Part shown: one piece after another, positions 12,080 to 25,342 of the stretch
How positions within the stretch are numbered: the stretch's first letter is position 1
Layout of the letters: the number at the start of each line of letters is the position of its first letter
Assembly (NCBI GenBank): GCA_013398175.1
Contig: VZRZ01002247.1
Span: forward strand, 408,895 to 472,894
DNA length: 64,000 nucleotides
Direction of reading: 5' to 3'
Source of the DNA: Climacteris rufus
Lineage: Eukaryota > Chordata > Aves > Passeriformes > Climacteridae
Program-made: the position numbers and the translations under genes
The notes under the pieces: generated by a model
The model's database searches: none
What the model saw: only the letters and a program-made list of their open reading frames with translations
Told to the model about the DNA's origin: nothing

Positions 12080-15000
12080 CTTGCAACAGCTTTGTTGCCT
12101 AAAAATTATTGTTTCTACATATTCTATGGAAATAGCAATAAATATATGAAAATTCCAAGCTCAGTTTTACTACTTTACATGCAAGAAAGAGGCACACAAA
12201 CTCCAGCACTAGAAAAAATCCATTCATAAATTCATCCCCAAACACAGCATCTTCCCAGAACACTCCATAACCAGAAAATACTGCCTTCATCCCTAACTTT
12301 GTTCAAGACACTCTTCAACCATGTGATACAAAACTGAGACAAATTGTACACCCCCACTGTTTTTAAGGGTAGCTCAAAAATTTTAACAGGCGCTGGCTTT
12401 GTACTTTCTTTTCAGAACATAAATTTCAACCTTTTAGAAAACTAAAGGTTGGTTAGTTTGCTGCTTACTGGAAACAAAGAACATCTGTGCCACAGCACAA
12501 TAGCATCAATTCTACATTTCCTCTGTAAGATAATGTCAATATGATAAGAAACAGAGAATTCAGTAGAATTAGGGCAAGGAAAGTATAGGCTGTTATCTTG
12601 CCCCTCTACAGCCTAGTTCTGAAACACCAAGCAAGGATTAGCTCTTCCCAAAGCCAAATAAGTTTGGCTAAAAAGGTGCATCTTCTTACTAGAAGTTCTT
12701 TTCACTTTGCTTCTAGTCATTGCTCTTCAGCACATGCCTGTCAAAATAAGCTTTCTGCTGCCCTGCTGTTTTGAAAGGGGGCGGGGGTGTCACTTACAGT
12801 TTAAATACTTCTGGCCAACTGCAGTCAAATGGGCAATGTGCATGCCTGCAGAGATCAGTACTGTGTGACAGAAAAAAACACACAGGAGACATCCTCATAG
12901 CGTCAGTAAGGTTGAAAGGCTGTAGTACCAACCAGCTTACACTCAGACATTCCAGAAACTGCCAAGGCACAAATATCTGCCTCATGGGTAAAAGTTCTCT
13001 TGATGTCTTAATGCTGTCCAAGAATGGCATAAACACTTGCAAGAATTTCCCTTCAGTTTTCAAAGATGTTTTAGCAGAGTTGGTAGCATCTCTGTAAGGC
13101 AATGAGTGAGTAAGACCTTTGCTCCTGCAATACCTTTCTAGCCGAGCACTCTAAAACCAAGTCCAAGACAAAGTCTAGACACTTCAGACACATTCTTTCA
13201 TCAGCACTGGGGAATAGAAAACATAGCTTTTCTCTCAGAAAACAGCAATATTGTGAGGTTTGTTTTCCACTTTCAGTGAAAAATGGGGCAATGAATATCA
13301 GCTCCCCCAGAAGTCAGAAACAGCCAAGGCAGTGAAAAAATTCATCCCTATGGCATGCAACAATCCAACAACAGCAACAAAAGGGTAGACTTTTGAATGT
13401 ATACATCTATTTTAAGAACAGGTAAATACAATTGAAATTGTTACTTAAATAATTTCAGATTCTTTTAGTTCTGTTCTGTGTGGAATTTATTTCTTCTGAC
13501 TATTGCTAGAAGAAGCCATCTACCCCTCCCCAACCCAGGGTGGGATTAACGATCTTTTATTCTCTGGCCTGATGCCCTAAACAGAGCTTTTAATTTTAAA
13601 TCCTATTTTGGAAAAATATTTAAATCTAAAAAGGTTCCATGACAATCAATTTAAGTGGTTTGTGTACATATGGGGTCTGCACGTGGCAAGATAGAGAGAC
13701 AGAGAAGCGAAAAAAAGGACGAAAGGAAGGAAAATAAGCAGGTCTAAAACTGACACCAGGGATCTTGAGTCTATTCAACACCAGATTAAAGGACTGACAT
13801 AATTCCCCTCACTGGGCTCACACAGGAAAGTGAAGCTCTCTTACCCACACTCTCTCACATCTTTTCCTACCGCACTCAGATACTCCTGAGCGTGTATGTG
13901 TCTGTTAATCACATGCAAAAGCCCGACATGCAACATCATGAAACTAGACATAGCTAGTTGCTGTAGCATCACAACTTAAAAACCTTACAGACTAGCAAAT
14001 AATTGTAGTGCTGAGCTGACCATGCAATGACCATGAGCTGAGAAGACCATGATTCTAAGTAGCAAATATCTTCTTAGAAGTGAAATAAAGGCAAAGATTA
14101 CTGCTGAATTTTAAAATTAGTTATTCAAAAAACATTAAATTGCCTTTTTCATCACATGGAAAGTAATAAAGGACTTCAGAGACAAAATATCAAGATACAC
14201 TAGTCAATTCATGCTTTAAAAAATTTTGATATTGTGTCAGTCAATATCACATAATTAATAATTACCAACAAAAACTAATTAAGAAACGTTTGAACTCATT
14301 TCATAGACTCACATTCCCATGTCAGGTCCCAGTTATTTGAATCCCTTGAACTCTGAGTAAATGTTATGGCTACAAATATTGGGAAAAAATAGGAATGTAT
14401 ATAATTATGAATTACCAACTGATATGATCATTAATAGACTACATTTCATCTCACTAGTTACAGCAGTCTACTTGTTTGTAAACCTCAAAGTTTAACAAAC
14501 AGTTGAGAAGTTCAGCTGAGGTGAGATAACCTTTGAAAATCTAATTAACATTATTTTTTGTCTCTTTCAACTTAGATTACCTACTTCACTTGCAGGTAGC
14601 TGATTAACGGATAAAAATGAAATAACCTATTTGTTCTGCTTGTTGTGAATGTAATCCCATCCAATAAATCTGTTTGAGGCAGAGTCTATTTTCAGTGTAT
14701 CCTTTTTCTTTTCTTCAAGGTATTTTCTTTCTCCTTGGATGCGTGCATATATCCAGTTTATGGAAACAAGGAAGCACAATTTCCAACAGAGACACTGTTC
14801 TAGTACTTCTTTAAAGATTTCTGAATAACTGTATGTGTCAATATTATTTTACCTCCATGTCCATCTACTAAAGTGAAAAAGTTGCCAAGCACATAGAGAC
14901 AACCTCTCAAGTATGTATAAGTCCAGCTAAGACTTAGAGTGAGCAAAGAAGAAATTCACATGAAGCATCTTCTATTATTTATCATTCTATTTCCTATACG

Positions 15001-15175
15001 AGAAACTATTTTTCTCAGTCTGACAAACTTAGTGAATGAAGTCTGCACAATTGGTCCCCCCCAAAAAATTCCATTGTGTTATGTCATCTGAACTTTTTCT
15101 AGAACTCAATACTCCTGTGCCTCTAAAATTCCCATTTTGCACTGTTGAATAAATTCAGAACTTTGTTCATTAGCT

Positions 15176-15203
15176 AAAAAACAAACAAACAAACAAACAA
15201 ACA
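15176..15203 (+). repeat. (AAAC)n simple repeat
   Basis: A short run of AAAC units follows an A stretch. It is a simple repeat with no flanking element that would mark it as a retrotransposon tail. Confidence 0.9.
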
Positions 15204-18200
15204 GAAACGAAAGAGACTGGTGCAATCTTATTTGCTTCAAAGTTTATTTCAATTGCCTTTCAACCTATCTTTGACCATAATGATCTCAGTGCAGCAAAGA
15301 TTTCTAGGCCATTTACCCAAACAGCAATATACAGTGCAAGTGTTCAATACAATTAAAGTTACAATTGCAGCAGAGGTAGCCCATCTGGACAATTAGTCAA
15401 TGCACTTTTTTGTGGGCATACATCTAGACCATGAGCAAGTGATATCTCAGTATTGTACAATACATTATTACTGCACAGGGTCTATTCTACCTTTGTAAAC
15501 AGCATAGTCTGAATGCATTTATAGAACAAAACAGGTTGGTTTTGGGGACCTATCATGAATATAAGTATTTTGAGGAAGTTTTACTTTAAGTAGAAATAAT
15601 CTGGATGACTGAATATTCACTCAAAGGTGGAGTACATGTGAAGTCCTGGAGCAAACCTCCTAGTCTAGTTTCATCAAAAAGAAATACAATTCAAATGCCC
15701 TAAGACGTGAACCAAAGCAGAGTTAAGTGAGGACAATCTCTAAAATAGATGCAAATTCTGATGCATTTTAGGTTTCATATTACTTTTCTATGACCTGTCT
15801 CAGTCCTAGAAGAGGTTCTGAAGTACTGTCTGCAGTATGTACATTGTTTCCTTCATCTGCAAGTCTCTGTGGATTCATCAAATTAGAGAAAAGCACATCA
15901 GAGTTTTGGACATAAATAAAGCAAATAATGTCTTATCAAAAGTCAGCCTGTAAGACAATTGCAAACTGACTGTGTTAACCTATAGATTCACTTTAGTCTC
16001 TCCTTTCTTGACTTTGCAGATAAAGGTGTAGAAAAATACTAATGAACAAGTCATTGGAGTGCTGCCTTCCCACATGTACTCAGTTCCTCCACCAAGAAAC
16101 CATCTTCATTAAAGTAATACAGCCATAGAGTTTTCTTGCAACTATATTTGCCCCTACTGGCACTTAGTCCATGGAGGATATTTAAGTAATCTGCTAGGTA
16201 AGAAATGCTTTTATGACAGTAAATTTTAAAGTGAGGACAAGGATAGCTAGGCACAAATTTTTCTCTGAAGAAACAGAATTGTGATCTTTTGGAAAGGTAA
16301 AAATAGCAGGAAGATATAAGGCAAGACAGATTATGTTTTTTAAAAATATCTTTATATTCAGTTTTCTGTTGCCCATGATTTTTCCCTGTTAAAGAGGAAT
16401 TTATATAAACACATTTACTGCCTGTATATCAGAGCTACATCTAGCTCTTAATACTGAAACTTCCTCAGTTAAAATCACCTGTGCACACCTGAGTGCCTGA
16501 CTCTGTGGGCAGCAAGAACAATGTTATTAAAGGGAAACTGGCTTCTCCTGTGTCTTAAATGCCATTCATAGGTACCAATAGTTACACATCCTGTCAGTCT
16601 ACTGACAGGCATGATGATGAGTGTTAGACCATTATGTTATCTCAGTCTCCTTTAACTTTAGTATTTCTCCATGTAATAAATATATAAGTATATTATAAAA
16701 TTATATACTCTTGACACTAGAAGTTCATAATGTTAACACAATTCTCAGGACATTTTAATTCCCTATGATGGAATTTGAAGAAAATTGCAGATGGCTTTGC
16801 TAGAAAAGGAGTCAATTCTGAAGTGATTCTGTAAAACTTACATGAACCAGAAGGGCTGTTTCATATGATAAAGGTGCCTTTTTTTATCATACTGCTGAGC
16901 TTAGAATCAAGTTTAAAGTTCTGCATGTGTTCCTTGCTTAACTCGCCAGTTAGACACACTGATGGAAGAATAAATAATTTGAAATGAAAATGTTTTCCTT
17001 ATGGTCAATGAAAGTTCTGATGCTGATATAAAGAGCCATGGGCTTCCTTCCCAATCATTCCCAAACATAAAATATGTGTGGCAACTTACTTAAATTTTCT
17101 ATTCTTTAAAATCTTTAAAGCAAACTAGCAGTTTTCAGGTTTGTCACCTTGCTATCTGCAAGATTTTACAAAAATGTGCTATTTAGCAGGTTCTTGCCTG
17201 CTCTCTCACCTGCATGGTTGTGTAGCAAGCTTTTGGTAGGAAGGGTTTTGGTAGGCAAAGCCAGATCAGCTCTCTGAAATAGTTCCTTATTTTGGTGTGT
17301 CATTCCAGTATCAACACAAGCAGACAGGAGTTCATCATCCTTAATTTTTGACTGGTCCAAGTTATTCTGCAAACCCCAGCCAGAGCTGATATAAAAGACA
17401 AATCCCAGAATTGTCTAAGGCAGATCCTGCTCTCTCTTCTGTGGGTCTTTTGATTCTATTACACTGTCTCTAGCTCTGACATGAATTTGTGCAGCTGCTT
17501 CATAAACAAGCACAGCAAACTGAGACAGCAGAAAAACAACCAGAAGGAACAGAAGAGCAGGACGATCCTTTAACTTCATCCACTGATCAGTCAGGCTTGT
17601 GAGAGACATTAAATTCATTTAAATAGGCCTTTATTTATAAAAGAAAACAACTTCCATAAAATGAGAGCAAAATAAAGCTTAATACTTGAGAAATCTTTTC
17701 CTTATGAGAAACAATGTGCAAGTATTTTAAAGGAATACTATATTTATAAGAAACCCAAAGATTTCTGTGACAAATCACTGCAAATCTGGGGGTTGAGTTT
17801 TCTTCCTAAAAGAAAAAGGATCTTTTTAAAGGTGATACAATTACAAGAACAGAAGAAAACATTGGTCTCCAAAGAAAATAAAAGCATCTGGTATCTAATA
17901 CGAATTACAGTCTTACAGGTTTTTGTTTTTAAAGCTAAGTACATATTCCATCAGGACTTGTTATATCTGAAGTGTTTTTATATGTAACTAAGAAGGTGTG
18001 TATTCTGTGGTTTTTATGGTAAGGTTTAAACACAAGCATGACCCTTTGAAGAAATTCAATACAGTCACAGGAAATACCATTCCCTTTATTTGACTGTGGA
18101 CAGAAAATGCATATATTTTATACAGGATCATTTTCCATTAATACAGTATTTTCTGTTAATTCACTACATATTATATTTATACTACTCCAAAGCAGAAGCA

Positions 18201-19093
18201 GAATAATGTACCTAGAGAATTGAACAGAACATTTTAGTTATGTTGAGTAATTTTTATACATAACAAAATACACTTATTATGGAGAAGAGATCACCTTTTT
18301 GAAAGCCCAGGACAACCTTAGACACGGAAAAAAAAATCAGAAGGAAATAAGGTCGTTTTCTGAAAATAGTAAGATACAATTTAAAATGCTAAATAAATAG
18401 TATTGTATTTGGCTTGGAAAAACAAAAAAAATACAAAGGAGATATTTTACATGTTAAAGAGTTACAGGCTCAGGTTCCTTGTGAACACAAGTACCCTCAG
18501 GGAAAGTAAAAACTGTCATTTGCCTCTGTATAACAATTCACAGCAAATGAAAGCAGGGTTGATTTGTATTTAGCCCTTCCTCCATTTTCCTTCCTCCAAA
18601 GCAAAACACCTCCTAACAGCCCCTTAAAATACATACCAGCCACTCAAATTGTTGAAGCACTTGACCTCAAGTCTGATAACCTAAAAGCGATCTTCTGTCT
18701 TCTCTGTTGGCAATGTGGTTGGATTCATTGCCTGAGTGCTCACAAAGTATAGACATACATGCTGAAAGAACATAGGACTTGCGGTCAAATACTTCTTGAA
18801 TGAATTGAATTAACACTTTCATTATCTGTGTTTTTCTTTCACTTATTTGTTATTATAGAAATAACTCCAGCTGCCTTTATCACAAAAAGGCTTACATGTT
18901 CTCTAAGGGCCTTTCTGTGCACTATGATCCTTGCATAATCTGCAGTTCTTATCGTTGTCACCAATAACAGCAGAATAGGGATCAATGAACACTTTTTTAA
19001 CATTGTGAATAGAAGTACTTGTCACAAATGATATAATTCATTGATCATAACGTGAAAATTGCAAGTTATGATGCAATATTCATTTAAATTATA

Positions 19094-19151
19094 CACCAAA
19101 TAAAGCGGGGAAATTTTTTATTCACCAAATAAAGCAGGGAAATTTTTTATT
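19094..19151 (+). repeat. 29-bp tandem duplication
   Basis: Two adjacent 29-bp copies start at 19094 and 19123. Each begins CACCAAATAAAGC and ends in an A/T run (AAATTTTTTATT). They differ at one base (GCGGGG versus GCAGGG), and the change removes a CpG in the second copy. This looks like a recent local slippage or unequal-exchange event. Confidence 0.95.
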
Positions 19152-20402
19152 TGCTATGTGAAAGGATCACTGCAAAGTTATATATCACTTACAAAGTGAC
19201 AAGCTCAGCTTTTAGAATCATGTATATATATAATTTCTAAATATACCAATACTTCCAGATGCTTTATGAATGCTAACTATCTTTAAATTATCACCACTTG
19301 AGAAACATAGCTCATTCCATTTCACTACTTGGAAATATGGAGCTGTAATAAATTATCATCTTACTGGTTTTACTTAAAATGGAGGACAGATCATAATACA
19401 GTCACCAAACCAGCCACAACTAACTCCCAGTGCAGCTGGTCCGTAATGCACACCATATCACACACTCTTGATCAGTCTTTCAACTATGATTATCAAAGTA
19501 TAAAGGTTTTTCTAGCTACCAGCTCTAAAGGTATTTGCCAAAGTTTTAAAATGTCTTAGACACAATATTAATATCCTGACTTTCCTGTCATTCATAATAC
19601 ACTGTAATAAAGTCACAAACGTATGTCAAATAACTAAGAATGATCTTGAATTAAATAAACATGACACACCACATTCTGATGTAAATCTGATGTGTTTGTT
19701 TCTCAGACTGATTATTTGCTGTGGTAAACCTCTGCATTTCAAGTCACCCAAGCTATTGATGTTTTCTTGGGTATACCAGAACTAGAGACATTGATTTTTG
19801 AAATGGTTTTGAATGAAAAAAACATATTTAACAAAGTGAACATCAATATATTTTAAGCAAAATACCAAACAAGTAAAATTGACCAAGCTAGTGAGAAAAG
19901 GAAAACATATTTCTGGGGACACATTTCTAGATCAGAGTACCATATAGAAAATGTTATGAGAAATATCTCTCTTATGACACACCAATACCTCATCTCCTTT
20001 GTCAGCTCCCAGTGAGGTGCTTTTCTAATTGCAAGCTAAGTGTAGAGAGCCAAAAAAATGAATTAAATATTCCTGTTATTCCAAGCCAATTAGGTCCTAC
20101 TGGGTGAATCCTAGAACTGGATCCATACACACTCTTAGGATTTTTTAATTTTTTTATTTTATTAAATTACCCAAGTGCTTAATGAGGGAATTTGGTACTT
20201 AGCGTTTTGTCCATCCAGTTCAATTGCATCTTTACAGACCCTTAACTCTTCAAATACAGTCCTTATTGCATATTGTTAACAGAGAAGTACTTTGCAATCA
20301 TGACTTGACTTCTTGTATATCTGATTCATAACAAAGATTGAGGGAATTGGTTTTTCCTAATACTTTATCTCTGTTTTAATTTAATGTCTTAACTGCTTCA
20401 AG

Positions 20403-20506
20403 GCATTTCCCTGATAACTTCCCAAAAACAATGTGCAAGTCTGTGCCACAACTGCAGTTATGACAATTGTGTTTGTAAGGAAAGCCAGCATTATCTGTTT
20501 ACCAAG
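20403..20506 (+). CDS. Candidate cysteine-rich internal exon (unrecognised)
   Basis: This 104-nt block follows a fair acceptor (branch-like CTTAACT, then GCTTCAAG) and ends at a strong donor (ACCAAG then GTGAGT). One frame is open throughout. It enters after one carried base and leaves in phase 0. The translation has five cysteines in a 15-residue stretch, CASLCHNCSYDNCVC, followed by KESQHYLFTK. The spacing is C-x3-C-x2-C-x4-C-x-C, which matches no domain I can name. If the donor were not used, the frame would run 11 more codons to a TAG. A chance match cannot be excluded because only one of the two splice sites is strong. Confidence 0.2.
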
Positions 20507-23500
20507 GTGAGTGAGCTTCGCTTCCTTTGTCTCTCCTTCTAGAAATGCTTGTTCCAAAGCATGTATAAATAACAGAAGAGGAACGAGATATCAAACACTG
20601 GCAGGCTTCTCAGTTTGGAACCTGAGACCTGAAGAGTTATCTATAGCTGGCAGATTTTGAAGCATATTCTGAGGTAATTAAACACGGAATTATCCATTGA
20701 ATCCTGTGTTTTAGATCAGATCAGTGAGTGTTATTTCACTATCTGAGCATTTCAGAGAAATTACAGTCCCTTCGTTTTTCTTCCTGTTTTTCACAGTTCC
20801 AGTTTCTTTACTGACAGAGACACATGTTTGTTGGATACTTATTTAGTTGATTAATCATGCATATATTTACATACAAGAATGTGAGCATTATGATATCCAT
20901 GAAGTATATCTAGATATTTAAGCTGAACTAATTATACTTTTTCTTTGTTGCACTCATGACACGTGGTTAAAGTGAAAAATAAATGAATGGGCAGGAACCT
21001 GATGTTTTCCAAGCTTCTGGAGGGAATTTAGGCTTAAAGCATGTCAGGAAAAAAAATTACATGTATTCGAATCATCTGTTTGTAATTCAGTTATTAAAGA
21101 TCAGAAAACCACTTGGAATTTTTTTAATACATAATTACTATTCAGTGTTCAGAACTCTAGATTCCCTGCTTAAAAGAGTAAATTTAGGGCTGAATGACTA
21201 GCAAATAGTGTATGATATTTTTCTATTTTTTTAATTGGGCTATTATAATAAAACACTGAATTTTTCTGTTTCTCTCAGTTAGATACTGATATGAATTCCA
21301 GTACTTTGCCTTCATGGAAATATTGGCAAATTTTAACTTTACAAATAAATTTAAATCTACAAATAAACACCAAATATGTTAGACACAAATGATCTGCTTT
21401 TGCATGTGCCTAAGAGGGACTGCTGAAAAACTATGTTGGTTTTATTTAGTTTCCAAGGAAATCTATGGCACTTGTGGAACTAAAAGAAAAAGTCTGTTGA
21501 GAACATACTTATAGAATATGGCGTTTTCAAGGAACATATTTTACAGAGACCGCAGACTCTTACAAAAAATTATAAAATATTTTTATCTATAAGTTTTCCA
21601 TATTTGCTATTGAATTTGAGGATAAATATTAACATCACAAATAAGGGGCAAGTAAGCATGAATTAGTATGCTGAACCAAAATTCTGTTGTGGATTAAAAG
21701 TGTGTTGTTATAATGTCAGTCCTAATTGACATTTTATTTGTCCATTAATAATGTTGCTAAATCTCTGCTTCCTCATTAAATGGTGTAGCATGCTAAGCAT
21801 AAACAGAGGAAAGATTGAAAAAAAAAAAAAACTGATCTTCAAGCCACCTAGAAAGCATACAATCATTCAGTATTATATGAAATAGAATTATATGTGTTAT
21901 ATAACATGGTATCAATTTTTGAAACAAGTGACAGTTTGCTGTTTTCTTTAACAGTGACAGGATCAGTCCAAAGGTACTAAAATACAAATAACGTTACAAG
22001 TTAATTACTCACTAGCCAGGAAATGCAAGATTTAGGGTTGAAACCATAACCCATGGGGGTGTGCAGTACAGAAATATGTCATTCCAAGATCCCAAAAAGT
22101 ATTAAAATATAAATGTGCAGAATCACTACCACCTCCCCAAAAGAGAAAACATCTTGCTGTAGTATGGATATCTTTCAATCCTCACCAACAGGTACGATTC
22201 CAAATCATACAACAGAAGCACAGCTGGGTTGTAGCATTCTTCCTTATTTGGATAAGCTGCTTTATAACCCCAAAAAGGAAGAGCCGTATAAAAAGGCACT
22301 ACCTATAATTTGTATAAGCCTCTACTCAAAACATTAGAGAATTTCTTCTCATTTCAGCCCTCGCTATTTAGAAGAAATGCAATGCTTTCAAATCCAAAAT
22401 GTGATATTAAACTAAAAGATCTTTAACATGAAACTGAGGAGAAATATTTAATGTAATTTCATACATTACCCTACATGTTTTGTTTTGTTCCTTCTTGCAT
22501 AATATGCAAAATACATGTTCAAATAAAATCAGCTTTATGAATCACTGCATTAAGCCATCATTGATTGACATCTGTAAAAGAATATATGCCTCTCTGTAAA
22601 ACAGTCTATTCTACTGTATAAAAATTATAATTTATTTACTAGTAAGTTTCACTGTACAACTGTGGCTGTAAAACACATTCTCAATCAGATTAGTGAAAGA
22701 TTATCATCCTTTGGTTACAGTAGATTTGCTGATGTCATATCAAAAAGCTTATTTGCAGTCCTATTTTCCAGTTATAATTACTTATGTAGACCAGAGAACA
22801 ATGATACATTTGATATAAATTCAGTCCTTACAGTATTTATTCAGCCATTTCCTTTCATTACTTTATCTTCTATGTAACAAATGCAAAATTTTGTTGCACT
22901 GGCTGCTGTTACCTGTATTCAAAATGGAATGTTAATGGAAATAATTCTGCAGTTTTAAGTATATCCTCTGGAAAAATCTAAATGATACATCTGTCTTTTT
23001 TTTCTTTTTTTTCTTCTTTTTTTTTTCCTCAGCACACAGGTAGCTACAGATTAAAATTAGGAGATTCTAATCCCTTTACAACACTTTCAGACCTGACAGT
23101 TTTATTCTTAACTCTCCTTTCAGCAAAAATTAACCGAAGCCACCATTCCATTACCTATATTCTAACCAGCACATGAATGAAAATCATATGACCCAAGAGT
23201 TAGCTCTATAGGCTAGTTCTGCCTAAGGCTTCTGTGTTAAAATTTTTCCTTTATTTAGAGCTAGGAAATGACTGCGGAAGCAAACATATAAAAGTGAAGT
23301 TCTGGTGAGAGCACAAGAAACACAATTACCTCAGCCATGACATCATTGTGGGAGAGATCCAAAGCCAGTCATCTTCACCCTTAACAAAAAAAAAAAAAAA
23401 GAAAACCAAAACAGTATCAGTTGTGTGGCTGATGTTTATTAAGCACGGCAACAATTTATCAATAGTAGCACAAAAATGGCAATTTTACTGTGACAAAATG

Positions 23501-24262
23501 AATACCAAGATTCTGTTTTCCAAATTACGGGTCTTTCCTACTCTCCTTTCTCACTCCTTGGGCACATCACTGGTTAGCATGATCAGCCACCCGAGTTCAA
23601 CAGCTGCTCCCGCTGTACTTCAGGGACATTGCCATTTTGTCATGTTTACAGGTGTGTTCTTTAGAGCACTGCAGAGAATTACACTGAGCACAGTTTTGCT
23701 GTTGAGTCTTCTGCCATCTCCACAGAGAGGCAGATGGAGAATGATTCCTCTTGCTGTCACGGTTTAGTCTTCTTGGGAAGACTTCTGGGCAAATAGCCCA
23801 GAACAGCAGCAAGCCAGGGATAAGCTACTCAGTACTAAGCAAACCTGGAAACCAGGGTGGCCTGTGCCACCCCATGGAATGCTGAAGCCTGACCTGTGAT
23901 TACTATGTGCTGACACCATATGGGGAGTACCAGACCTGACAAGTCATCTAGCATAGTGCAAGTGGTGCTGTCCTTGCTTAGTGCAGGGGTCATGTGTTTG
24001 TGCACAAAGCACCACTGCACAACAGTGAAGAAAGGCAGCTTAGTCCCAGGAGTAGGAGAAATCTTCGTGGGTTTCCTTCTGTACTAGTGTAAAATGGCTG
24101 CTCGCTTCAGGCTTAATGAACTGCCCATATTATGGACACATTCCAGTTTGATTCAGTGTGATTCAGTACAGAGCAGTAAACTGTAAAAATGCTGTAGCTT
24201 ACAACACATGGAAGTTCTATTGTGGTAATGTGGTAATAACAGTCCTTTCCACTTCCTAACAC

Positions 24263-24283
24263 TAAAACAAAACAAAACAAAAA
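24263..24283 (+). repeat. (AAAAC)n simple repeat
   Basis: A short run of AAAAC units, about four copies, with no element attached. Confidence 0.85.
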
Positions 24284-24683
24284 TTATATGAGAAGACACT
24301 TCACTTACTTATTTCAGTCCTTGTGTTAAATATTACTGTATTAGAAAATATTTAGCTGAGTTCCAGTAGGAGTTTGGAGAAGATTAAGGGCAATTTTTAA
24401 AGGAACAATTCAAATTTTATCTCAGCATCAATGGCAATTATAAAAATTCTGCCCTTGAGTTAGATTTCACCATAACAGAAAAATTACAAATGAGAAAAAT
24501 AATCTCTCAATGCTGAATTTGTTTTGTTGGGTTCCACAGGGTTTTCAAATTCTTTATATATACCTGTATTCTCTTTCATCACCTTTTCCCATCATTAATT
24601 AAAAATTTATAATGATAATTAATATCTGATGTGAAGAGATTTCTGTCTTCCCTGAAGTCATTCCTAAAATTATTAACAAAGTT

Positions 24684-24703
24684 AAAAAAAAAAAAAAAAA
24701 AAA
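24684..24703 (+). repeat. A20 homopolymer
   Basis: A pure run of 20 A residues. No retrotransposed sequence was recognised immediately upstream, so it was not called a retrogene or SINE tail. Similar runs lie near 32593 (17 A) and 40549 (18 A). Confidence 0.95.
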
Positions 24704-24898
24704 GCCAAGTTTTTTTCTGAAAATGCCCAGAATTAAATCTTTGTAACAGCAGGAACATTGTTCTTAAGGCAGCCATTTCACTGAAAGTAGGTCTGTATTA
24801 AAGCATCCATGATATTAAGCAAGGCCCGAAATATAGAACCTTTCTGGAAGACAGTACTGCTCCAAGAAAGTAATGAGAATTCTGCCCTGCAGGCAGCA

Positions 24899-25335
24899 TA
24901 TGCTTTGGCATAACTTCAGTCGCAATGTTGCCTTAGGTTTTAACCCTTATATTTTTCAAATTCTGTATTGCCTGGTGTGTAACTCTGAGAGGTTTCATAG
25001 CCTGTTAGCTGCTGTTCTCTATAGACACAACAGTGCCTCTCTGGGCTTGCTCTTCAAGGATACTTAGACTGCCCAGGCCCAAGGTTCTAAAGCGGGGGAG
25101 CGAGCTAAGGGAGCTAGGGGGACATTGCAAAGTTTTAATTGGTGAATTTATGCTGATATGAAAATGGACCAAACCTATAAAGGTGTGGAGAACTCGTGAC
25201 TCGTCGTCCATTTTGGGTAATGCCCCTAGGGGGGCTTTGTCTGCCCTAAATGTACCTTTGAAGGCCTTTTGAATAAATACCCACCTATTATTCCCTTACT
25301 CCTGACTAGTCTCAGTTTTTGGGCTAGCCTTTTCA
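24899..25335 (+). mobile_element. Solo LTR, avian ERV (family unnamed)
   Basis: This is a plus-strand LTR of about 437 bp. It has a TATAAA box at 25176-25181, an AATAAA signal at 25272-25277, and a 3' end running through CTCAGTTTTTGGGCTAGCC to TTTTCA. The TATA-to-AATAAA spacing and the short tail after the signal are typical of U3-R-U5 order. A shared string, GGCAGCA, occurs just before the proposed start (24892-24898) and just after the proposed end (25336-25342), and is taken as the target-site duplication. The first bases read TATG rather than TG, so the start is less certain than the end. There is no internal retroviral sequence on either side. Confidence 0.6.
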
Positions 25336-25342
25336 GGCAGCA

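Larger units (their letters stand above)
6976..20402. other. Gene-poor DNA with minor repeats
   Basis: No gene or recognised transposon was found in this stretch. It contains a GC-richer block at 9595-9945, short (TTTTG)n and (AAAC)n runs and a 29-bp tandem duplication, listed separately. Scattered strong donors (for example after 9361 and 14521) have no matching acceptor with an open frame. The short ORFs here match what random A+T-rich DNA would give. Confidence 0.55.
20507..24890. other. Gene-poor DNA
   Basis: No recognised gene or mobile element was found. The stretch contains A runs near 21819, 23383 and 24684 and an (AAAAC)n run near 24263. The segment from about 23755 to 24030 begins TGTCACGGTTTAG, which resembles an avian LTR terminus, but no second end or duplication was found. 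Confidence 0.5.

Noticed and set aside
14460..14521. Acceptor TTACAG and donor CTGAG/GTGAGA near 14521
   Set aside because: All three frames between them contain stop codons, so it is not coding; no other evidence of a noncoding exon.
23348..23767. 139-codon plus-strand ORF
   Set aside because: It runs through a poly-A tract read as lysines, and the rest has no recognisable domain.
23755..24030. Possible LTR starting TGTCACGGTTTAG
   Set aside because: Only one terminus resembles an LTR. No TATA/AATAAA pair, second terminus or target-site duplication could be found.
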